DNA of 64,000 bases from Sinotaia quadrata. Lineage: Eukaryota; Mollusca; Gastropoda; Architaenioglossa; Viviparidae. The position numbers and the translations under genes are program-made. Each line of letters begins with the position of its first letter. The stretch's first letter is position 1. The notes below the pieces were generated by a model that ran no database searches, had not been told where the DNA came from, and was given only the letters and a program-made list of their open reading frames with translations. The stretch lies in contig CM054180.1 in NCBI GenBank assembly GCA_028829895.1, positions 101,749,135 through 101,813,134 of the forward strand, given 5' to 3'. This document shows positions 1 to 9,800 of this stretch, piece after piece.

Positions 1-2270
1 GCTAGAATGTTTGATTCCTTATTAAGCTAGAGCTTAAATTGGCCACAATTCTTATTTCCACAGTGACTAAAATTATTGGATGTGTTGGAAGGTGTATTAT
101 ACTAGGCTAGATCTACACTACATTCACTGCCAGTTCTGTACAACCACCACCACTATCACTACCATCACCACACACATGCATGCATGCATACACAAAAAAT
201 CTTTTAATTTTAACACTGATTATTTCTAAATGCCAATGTGATATTGTCTGATCTCAGATGATTTAGAACTCACTTGTATTTTATTGTTGCAGGTAACACA
301 CAAAAATCTTGGGCATGATATTTTATAAGTAATAATTTTATTTATATGAAATAATTATATATGTATATGTACACAGAGCAAGAGAGAACAAAACTATATA
401 TCAGTGCAAATGATAAATTTTCAGTAATGTTTACCAAGGAAACAATTAAGATTTTATCAATACCTTTTTCAACATTGAGGTGTAAAGCTTCAATTTGAAG
501 AAATAGAGAAATTAAATATTTCACCTTCCTTGTTTTTCCTTTGTAAAATCAGCAGTGTTCCACTGGTGGGCAGTTGGGGGAATAGATGTTGTACAAAGCA
601 AAGATTTTTTTTAAAGATAAGTATAAATGTTAAGTGTGAATTATTGTATTGTGTGGTTTTAGCTGATTGCTATTGGTAGAAGTTGGTGTTGTCTGGAGGG
701 AGATATTTAAACTGTGATGTGTAATGTTGAACTGCTTCTTACACATTTGTGATTTTTATGACTGTTAACATGCATAGTATCATAAGCTGGTTTTATGAAT
801 GTCCTTGTTGAATACTCAATGTGTGTATGTAAACAATGTCATTATTGGAATTTACTTGTATTTATTTATTTATGTTTTCCACCTTAATTTCTTTTTATTG
901 CATTTTTCCCAATTGGATTGGATTTTGGTTTAAGGGTTCTCATTATTTTGAATTGAATCTTTAGAAAGTGAGTATTAATATTAATACACACTGACTTGTT
1001 ATTAAACAATCATTGAAAAATTGCATTGTAATTTTTTCTTATGTTTAAAAAACTTTATTACAAGCATTCTCCATTTCTTCCCACATGAATTTACTCAAGA
1101 GTAACACAAAAGTTAAATAGTGTAGTATTTCAAGTACTGCTGTTTTTGTTTTATTTATTTTATTTTAATTTTTTGTGTATTTACATTTTTTCTTTCTCTC
1201 TTTTCCCTCCCCACTCTCCTCATTTTATTTACTGTTTTATTAGTTTTTCTCTTATTGTTTTTCTCTCAAATATTTTATTTTTGTAGGCTATATTATTTTT
1301 ATTTTGTTTGAATATACATCCCCACAGTAAACATGAACTGAAAGAAGTGCCAGATCCACTACTTTTTAATTGATGATGATTATTTTCTACAGAAAAAGAG
1401 AATAGCTTGCAAATATTGCTCATGCAATTTGGTACAAAATCAATTAGTGGAACTTGGACTTCATGGATGAATGGATGGATGTGACTATGTATTATGTGCC
1501 ATACTCACACACCACAAGTTAAGATACAAGACAGGCCACAAACTGATGTGGTTGGTTGCACTCTATATATATCCATGACTTTCTCCATCTTACAAAAAAA
1601 AAAGTCTGTGATATTTGTAAATCCCGAGGTTTTTGTATCAGCTTCAAGTTTGTAAATTTGTTACTGAAAAAGGAATGCTTGCTTTCAAAACCATTCATTA
1701 GAAGTCAGCCAATTTTAGAATCTCAGAAAACATGGATACTATCAGAGTATGAAGTGGTCATTAAAAATATTTGTTAAGGAGATGATCAGACGGATTAGAA
1801 TTGTCACATTCATCAGCAGGTGACTCTTTTCCCATACTTATACACGTTTGATATGTGATTTGCAGCAGACAACATTGTCATTGGACAATTTCACCAATGG
1901 GTAATGCTTTTTTAATGCTGTTCTTTCATAACCAAGATCAATAACTATGGTGTACAGTTGTCAATGGTAGGCTGTTTATCAGTGAAATGATAAGAGCCTA
2001 CATAAACACCCTGTGGAGAATTTCTTAATTGCAAAGCGGACAATCGTTGACTCTTGAGTTTCTGCAGCAGGCACTTTGGTGAATCAAAAAGAAGTACAGT
2101 GATCAGGTCTCAACAGAAAGCTGTTACCCTTTCGAAGTTTAATTTGCTCACTCAAGACTCACTGCTCACTATCAGTATCACACATGAGTGCTCACTTTCT
2201 TACTCACCACTTGTTCTCTTTATTGATGTTTGTCACTCTCTTTCCACACTATTGTACATTCACTGATTTC
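1..2270. other. AT-rich sequence without a recognisable gene
   Basis: The reading frames here are short, AT-driven and lack any recognisable domain. No exon with believable splice borders or conserved protein content was found on either strand. It could be intergenic, or intron or 3' UTR of a gene lying to the left; the sequence does not decide. Confidence 0.5.
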
Positions 2271-2975
2271 AAATTTAACACTTGTGCATTTATTTTCTGA
2301 TTTCAGATTTAACACTCATGCATTTATTTCCTGATTTATTTTGTTATTAGTTTTTTTTATACCATTCATTTTCATACTCCTAGATCACTTTCAGAGATAT
2401 ATTGCCCTTTTCTCATATTTCTAGCTTTACTTCAGAGATTTATTGCCCTTTTCTCATATTCTTAGGTTCACTTTCAGAGATATATTGCACTTTAGTCATA
2501 CTTCTTTGATCATTTTCAGGGATGTATCACCTATTTATACACATCTAGGTTCACTTTAAGAAATTTATCGCCATTACTAAAGATTTAATGCTCTCTGTTC
2601 ACTTCTACTTTCAGAGATCTATTGCTTTATTTTCATTCTTTCAGAGATTTATTGCCCTTTTTCCCCCCATATCTAATTTAATTTTCAGTTATGAATTGCC
2701 CTTTTGTCCTATTATTTTCACATTAATATACTTATTGTTCCTTTTCATACTTCTACTTTCATTTATTGCCCTCTTCACACTTCTATTTTCATTTATTGTC
2801 ACATTATCATTTTACTTAAAAAAATAAATATTGTCCTGAATACACATTGTGGATTTAGAGATGGGTTTCCCTCACACTTATAGGTTTATTTTCAGAGAAT
2901 AGTTGCCTTCATGCTTTACTTTCAGATATTTATTATTTTTTATACTTCTACTTTCACTCTCAGAGATTTATTACC
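2271..2975. repeat. Degenerate tandem array with TTCAGAGATTTATTGCCC core
   Basis: A unit of roughly 45 bp recurs, built around TTCAGAGATTTATTGCCC followed by TTTTCTCATA and a T-rich spacer. Copies are diverged and uneven in length, which marks an old minisatellite. The reading frame across it (2588-2827) is only a translation of the T-rich repeat. Confidence 0.7.
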
Positions 2976-3115
2976 CTCTTCTCAGGTTTAAGTTAGGGTT
3001 TAGAATTAAGGCTTTAGGGTTAATGTTAGGTAGAGTGAGGGTTTGTGTTACAATTTTAGGATTAGGTTATGTTAAGAGTTAGAATTAGGGTTAGGTTTTG
3101 ATTAGAATGTGGGTT
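2976..3115. repeat. Degenerate telomere-like (TTAGGG)-type tract
   Basis: Scattered copies and variants of TTAGGG (GTTAGGGTTTAG, TTTAGGGTTAATG, AATTAGGGTTAGG) lie within 140 bp. The animal telomere repeat is TTAGGG, so this may be a decayed interstitial telomeric sequence. It is too degenerate to exclude a chance low-complexity tract. Confidence 0.45.
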
Positions 3116-3984
3116 ATGGTTAAAGTGAACTTAAAAATTATTTTAAAAAAGAGCTCAATAAATCACTAAAGTAAAAGCAACAGTTAGGAGTATGAATAGT
3201 CAGTGCAGTTTTTCTTGCGCAAAAGAGAAGATGTGATCCCTCAATCATATTGGTATGGAAAGTGTATGGGCGTGTATGCACATGTGTGTGTGAGAGAGAT
3301 AGAAAGAGGGAGAAAAAGAGAGAGAATGATCAAAAGCACATGTAAGAAATACAAAAATGAACATACAAATTCCTGTGTATCTTCATGTGAACAGCAAAGG
3401 AGCCTTATTAATTCCAGAAAATTATTTAACAAATTAATTTGTGTGTATAATCTGAATTTTGGCATGTGCATGGACCAAATAAGCGTTTGGGTGTGTGTGT
3501 GTGACCAAGAGTAAGGTAGGATAAGCGTTTTGTGCACTCCACGCTCTTACCAGCAGTCGACAATTTAAAGGTAGACTACTCTAGCGCAACACAGATCTAA
3601 CGAAAATACACCTTTTCTCTCCCATTGCATGAAACTACTAGAAGCATGTCTCTCCCCCCCCCCCCCCCAATCCTCTCTTCTACTATTTAGCGACAGCAAT
3701 TGTCTCTGGATGCCGCAGGCATTTATTTTTGTCATGACCAATATCAACAGCACCGTTTTTCTTCATTTTACGCAAGGATATGATACTATATACCTGTGGT
3801 ATGCTCGAGCAATCAAATATATCGAGCCTTGAAAGGGAAAAATTAGTGGCAAAGCAACGCGCATTGAAAGATAAAATAAAATTTTGAATTAAAAAAAATG
3901 TGGTCAGGGTATATATATATATATTAATCCTCCTTTGCTGCAGAATGATAAAATAGAAAACGTTTACAGTAGAATTTTTGTATC
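3116..3984. other. Intergenic sequence with a 15-base C run
   Basis: No gene is visible. A poly-C run sits near 3654-3668. The overlapping frames on both strands (3203-3514 plus, 3241-3537 minus) follow GT/GA-rich simple sequence and have no domain. Confidence 0.45.
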
Positions 3985-3992
3985 GCTTATAC

Positions 3993-4094
3993 CAGTGGTT
4001 CCCAAACTTTCTGGGTTCTCGGCGCCCAAAGTAGTGGGGCAGTTGTTTCCCTCGAAAATTTACCCTGCGGCACACACGTTGTTGGGAAACACTG
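3993..4094. mobile_element. hAT-like MITE (about 102 bp)
   Basis: The left end reads CAGTGGTTCCCAAACTTT. The right end, GTTGGGAAACACTG, is its approximate inverted complement, giving terminal inverted repeats of about 14 bp. The flanks are GCTTATAC (3985-3992) and GCTTTTAA (4095-4102), an 8-bp target duplication with 6 of 8 bases matching. The CAGTGGTTCCCAA-type end and 8-bp duplication are hallmarks of the hAT superfamily. The element is far too short to encode a transposase, so it is non-autonomous. Confidence 0.65.
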
Positions 4095-4179
4095 GCTTTT
4101 AAAGAAAGCTTTCGATTCTCCATAGTTGTGTTCATGATGACGCTTTTTTAAGGCAATGCCCACAAATATTCACTGGGCA

Positions 4180-4330
4180 GCTAGCGAACGTAAACAACCA
4201 GAAGTCGGTCAGTCGAGACGGATATGAAACTACACTTGAGGTCGAGGTCTGTCAGATATTAGCTTATTTACTTCATTCAGTCTCTGTTTTCCTTGTAAAT
4301 AGAGCATTAGTGAACTACACACAGGCTTCC
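4180..4330. repeat. Dispersed repeat R3, copy 1
   Basis: Shares an ordered set of blocks with 13139-13290: TAGCGAACGTAAACAACC, GGTCGAGACGG-like, CTGTTAGATATT-like and CATTAGTGAACTAC-like. It is moderately diverged. The family is unknown, and no terminal repeats were recognised. Confidence 0.45.
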
Positions 4331-4635
4331 ATTGTGGTACACGAAATCATAGCTAGAACTATGAGCTAAACACACACATACACACACCACAGCTTTGGCA
4401 TGCCAGGTATTACTTTAAATACAGAAAACCAATAAACTCTTGTGACTTATGATGTCAGATCCGTCCGTGTGCCGGTAACCCGGATCGGGAGACAACTCTT
4501 TTCCAACTTATTCAAGTGCGTCACAACAACACGCCGAACTATGTCAAGCGGCAGTCCTTTTCAGTCCTGGGAATATTCACAAAGAACACAGTTTGTATTT
4601 TTTAAATTTCTTTTTCGAGTTTAATCTGAAGTGGA

Positions 4636-4705
4636 ATGGAGGACCAAAACGTTGATAAAAAGATCAAGCCAACTTATTCATACTTGAAAATACATCTTCC
4701 CGGGG
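4636..4705 (+). CDS. TMEM272-like gene, exon 1 (coding start)
   Basis: Encodes residues 1-23 plus the first base of codon 24: a short, lysine-rich, cytoplasmic-looking N-terminus beginning MEDQNVDKK. It ends at a strong donor, GGGG|GTAAGT, in phase 1, matching exon 2. It is too short to stand out as a reading frame and was found from the splice phase of exon 2. Confidence 0.6.
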
Positions 4706-6753
4706 GTAAGTCAGTACATGTACATTTGGTCATACTTGCGTATATCTCGACAGGTAAAGTTTTCAGCCAAAAAAAAACAAACAAGGATTTTTTTTAAATG
4801 TTGGAGTCAACCGAATAGGCTATCTCTTGCTAGGACAAATTAAAGTAAACAACGAAAATCAAATAACAAATATTTCCGATTTATTACACAATTATAACTG
4901 CCCAGTAGGAAAAGATGACTCAACATAGTGAGGTTATAGTCCACACCGATCTATTTTACTCTAAATTTGCCAGGTTAAAAAATATGTCGTTGTTTGAAAT
5001 TACGTCACTACCGTTTCGCTCAAGTTTGATCTGTATTCGAAGTAAAGATAAAAAAGGAACATTTGGTCCGTCAGCTGGGACTATATATGGAGTTCCGTGT
5101 GCTACAAGTTTGCTCAAACTAAACTAGATCCCATGGCAACTGAAAGTCAGAGAGAGCATGCCGTTGTCCGCTAATGGTTGGCAAAATTATCTATACTATA
5201 GAAATCTAGTCAAACATATTCATTCAGGCATTCATTTCTCTAAACTCACTCTTCACTTCCCCCATTCACTCTTTATTCTCTCATCACACTCTTCACTCTC
5301 TCCGAACTCACTCTTTATTCTCTCAATTCACTCTTCACCTTCCCCATTTACTCTTTATTCTCCCGACTCACTCTTCAATCTCCCAACTTACAATTTAATC
5401 TCCCAATTCATTCTTCAATCTCCAAACTTACAGTTTAATCTCCCAACTCACTCTTCACTCTCTCCCACGTCACCCCTTATTCTCCGATCTCACTCTTCAT
5501 TCTCTTCCAACTTAACTCTTCACTCTCTCCCAACTCATTCTTCACTTTCCCCATTCTTTAATCTCCCACCGCACTCTTTATTCTCTCCCATCTCACTCTT
5601 TACTCTCTCCCATCTCACTCTTTACTCTCTCCCAACTCACTTTTCACTCTCTCCCAACTCACTCTTTATTCTCCCAACTCACTTTTTATTCTCCCTTCTT
5701 CACTCTCTCCCAACCCACTCTTTATTCTCTAAACTCACTCTTCACTCTCCGCACTCACTCTTCACCTTCCCCACTCAGTCTTTATTCTCTCAACTCATCT
5801 TCAATCTCCCAACTTACTCTTTACTCTCCCAATTCACTCTTCACTCTCTCCCAACTCTTTATTCTCCCAAACCACTCTTCACTCTCCCAAGTCATTCTTC
5901 ACTCTCCAAACTCACACTTTTCTCTCCCAACTCACTCTTGAATCTCCCACTTCACCTACTACAGACTTACCTTCCAGAGGCATAAACCTCTCATAGATTC
6001 TTGCGTCCATCTGCGAAATCAAGGAAGTTGGCTTGAAGCGGTCGTGAAGCTCAAATTCAATAAAACAAACCTCTGTCGACATTTATCTGAGCTTTCAACA
6101 AGTTTTAAACTCAGTCTGACAAGTTTATGTTTGTCATTTAATATTACACACTCTCACACAAACAAGCAAACACATACATACACGCACGACAGCACGCAAA
6201 AATATTCTGTAAGTGTACTTAACATCTACGCTTATCGAGTAGTCCGGGTGCGGAAGGGGGTGAGGGTGTACATTGAATGATGCGCTCTCCACCAAGTGTA
6301 TCATCGCGTCGCCTACCGACATATATCTTTTACTATCGAGAAACTGTTAACTGTAGCACATTTATCCACAGATCACTAACTGCAAGTAATTTTGTAATTG
6401 TTTGTAGTGTTATGATAGAACTCGTAGGACATTTATCCACATGAGGGGCATATAATATGCTGTTAAAGTGTTAGTGCTCAGATGTTTCAATGTAAAATAC
6501 AAAAGAAATAATGTAATTATCAAATGTAGCATCAAACATGCAAACGTTTTTTGATCTAACTTATAATTTAAAAAAATCCTAATTAATCTTTGTTAAAATA
6601 TATAATACAAATCATTGCTAGATGTCTTGATAATGTTAGTATGTCATTTTATATCATTTAGAAATATTAAGATGAAATTAACATTAAAACTTAATTTTGA
6701 GTAGGAATAATATATTTAGGTACTTCTAGATATATTTTTAATTGAGAAGACCT

Positions 6754-6812
<59 letters not shown>

Positions 6813-9800
6813 CATGTAAAGAAAATCACTATTATTCTAAATAACTGCAGCGAAATTATGTTCCTTCTAATTCATTAATCAATATTTATTTTGAAAATAA
6901 ATAGTATCATTAATGGCAGTGTAATATAAATAAACAGATAGATAGATTCTTAAAATTTGCTTTATTGTATATAAAAGGTCATGTGATATTTCACAAGAAT
7001 TAAGGAAAATAGGTGATGAGCCATAAATATTTATTTACTAACATATAGTTAAATTGAGAAATAAAATGGAAGAGAAAATAATACTTTCTATTTTTTTTTA
7101 AAAATAGATTTTAAAGTCTTTGAAAAGTGTATAATATATAAGGAACAAATTACTCTTTAAAACTGCACACACACAAATCATAGCAAAAATTATATAATTT
7201 ATCAATTTTAGTTACAACTTACATTAGGACGAACTGTAAAATATGTTGCCAATGGACTGAAATCAAAAGTTTACCTGCTGTAAAGAATTTATTTCTAATC
7301 ACTTTGAATTTGGAGGGGCAAAATCTGGTCACAAAAGGCGAGCATTAGCTTGATGGTGAGTTAACTGACGTGGCATACAGCTTTCTGGCAACTGCAGTTC
7401 TACTTTTGTTTTTAGAATACATAACTGTCTTTATGTTTTAATGAGTTGTTTGTACTCTATCAAGACGAATGGTGGTGGGCGTGTGTTGCTTGTTTTTTTT
7501 CTCTGTGTTTTTCCTGGTGTTTGATTTCTGTGCATGTGTTTCGGTGTAATTTGAGGTGTGTGCGAAAGAGAGACAGGGAATGGGTGTGAGACAGTGTAAA
7601 TGAGTGGTCAGCTGGCGGTAATGTTCAGTTGTTGGGGCTTGCTGTGTATATCTCACTAACAGGTTTAGCAGTTATTGTGTATACCTCACTAACACGCAGT
7701 ATATCTCCCTAACACGTATATCACTTATTGTGTATATCTCACTAAAACGTTTATCAATTACTGTGTATATCTCACTAACACGTATATCACTTATTGTGTA
7801 TATCTCACTAAAACGTTTATCAATTACTGTGTAGGCCCTATATCTCAGTAACACTTATATCACTTGTTGTTTATCTGTGTCACTACATGGCTACAACTAA
7901 CTCGTTTTTATCATCGACTCTTGTTTTTTTCATTTTATGCTGACCCGTTTGTTGTTGCAGTATTTGGAATGTGCACTGCGGTTGCCATGGTGCTAAGTTA
8001 CACTGTCGCCAAAATTGTTATGGGTACGTATTTCTCTCTCCCCCAACCCAGAAAGTGCGTGTCAATTTTGTTGCTTGTACGTTTCATGTCTATATGTCTA
8101 CAACTCTCCTGCTCTTTGCTGCTGTTCTTGTTCTTGTATAATTTTTGCTCTTCTTCTAGTTCTCAGTAGTTCTTGTTTTTCTCTTTGTTCCTTTTTTTGT
8201 TCTTGTCTCAATTTGTATTTTGTATGTATGTTATTCTTCTCATTTGGGTGTTCTTGTGTTTCTTCTTCTTTTTGTTGTAGTTCTTATTGTTCTTGTCTTT
8301 TTCTTTTTGTTGTTCTAGTTCTTATTGTTCTTGTCATATTTCTTCTTGTTGTTCTAGTTCTTATTGTTCTTGTAATTTTTTTCTTGTTGTTATAGTTCTT
8401 ATTTTTCTTGCCTTTTTCTTCTTGTTGTTCTAGTTCTTATTGTTCTTGTTGTTTTTTCTTGTTGTTCTAGTTCTTATTTTTCTTGTTGTTTTTCTTCTTG
8501 TTTTCTAGTTCTTATTGTTCTTGTCTTTCTTCTTGTTGTTCATTTGTTCTTCTTGTTATTTTTCTTCTTTTATTTTGTTTGTTTGTTTTTTTAAATTGTC
8601 TTTTTATTATATGCTGACCTGATTGTTGTTGCAGTATTTGGAATGAGGGAGAGGGAAAGAGAGAGAGATTGATAGAAATAGTTGTTTGTAAATATTAACA
8701 ATTGAAAATTGTAAAACATTATTGTTATATAATACTAGCAAATAAATAATTCCTATAAGATAATAGGTTAAAACATTGATTATAAATATAAACAATAAAC
8801 GCGATTACTAATTAATCATAGCAAATAATTAATTATACAGTTACGGCCTTACGTCTATCTTCAATTACGTTTTACTAGAATTGAAACATGCACACAGCAG
8901 ATACAGCACGTGAGAATTTCAAACAGTTGTGTAACATATAACTGTGGTTATGTGAGTAATATATATATATGTGGGGGTTGTGTGTGTGTGGAGGGGATGT
9001 CCTCACATTCCATTAGACTTAACTGAAGAAATGCCCTGCACTTTCAAAGTATTTCCAATCTATCGGTGTTGACAATTCTTTTGATGATGTAAAGTCACTG
9101 TCTGCAAATGTATGGCATTTGTAAAGTCACTGTCTGCAAATGTATGGCTATTGTAAAGTCACTGTCTGCAAATGTATGGCTATTGTAAAGTCACTGTCTG
9201 CAAATGTATGGCTATTGTAAAGTCACTGTCTGCAAATGTATGGCTATTGTAAAATCACTGTCTGCAAATGTATGGCTATTGTAAAGTCACTGTCTGCAAA
9301 TGTATGGCATTTGTAAAGTCATTGTCGTCAGTGTATGGCTAGTGTAGTCGTCGTCTGTAAGTAAATAGCTAGTGTAAAGTTGTTGTCTGCAAGTGTCTGG
9401 CTAGTGTAAAGTCATTGTCTGGTCAGTGTATGGCTAAAGTCATAGTCTGTAAGTGTATGGCTAGTGTAAAGTCATTGTCTGTAAGTGTATGGCTAGTGTA
9501 AAGTTACCTACAAATGTATGGCTAGTGTAAAGTCATTGTCTGTAAGTGTAAACTCGTCAGCAAGTCTATGGCTAGTGTAAAGTCGTCTACAAGTTTGTGG
9601 CTAGTGTAAAGTCACTGTCTTCAAGTCTATAGCTAATGTAAAGTCGTCTACAAATCTATGCCTAGTGTAAAGTCGTTGTTTATAAGTCTAGGACTAGTGT
9701 AAAATTATCTACAAGTGAATGGCTAGTGTAAAGCCTCATTTCAAAAAGCATAGCGGAGGAAAATATTTCTTCTGAGTGAGTATTCTAACCAAATATGTGA

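Noticed and set aside
5158..5985. 275-codon frame rich in Ser, Leu, Phe and His
   Set aside because: It is a direct translation of a pyrimidine-rich tandem repeat inside intron 1 of the membrane protein gene. No domain.
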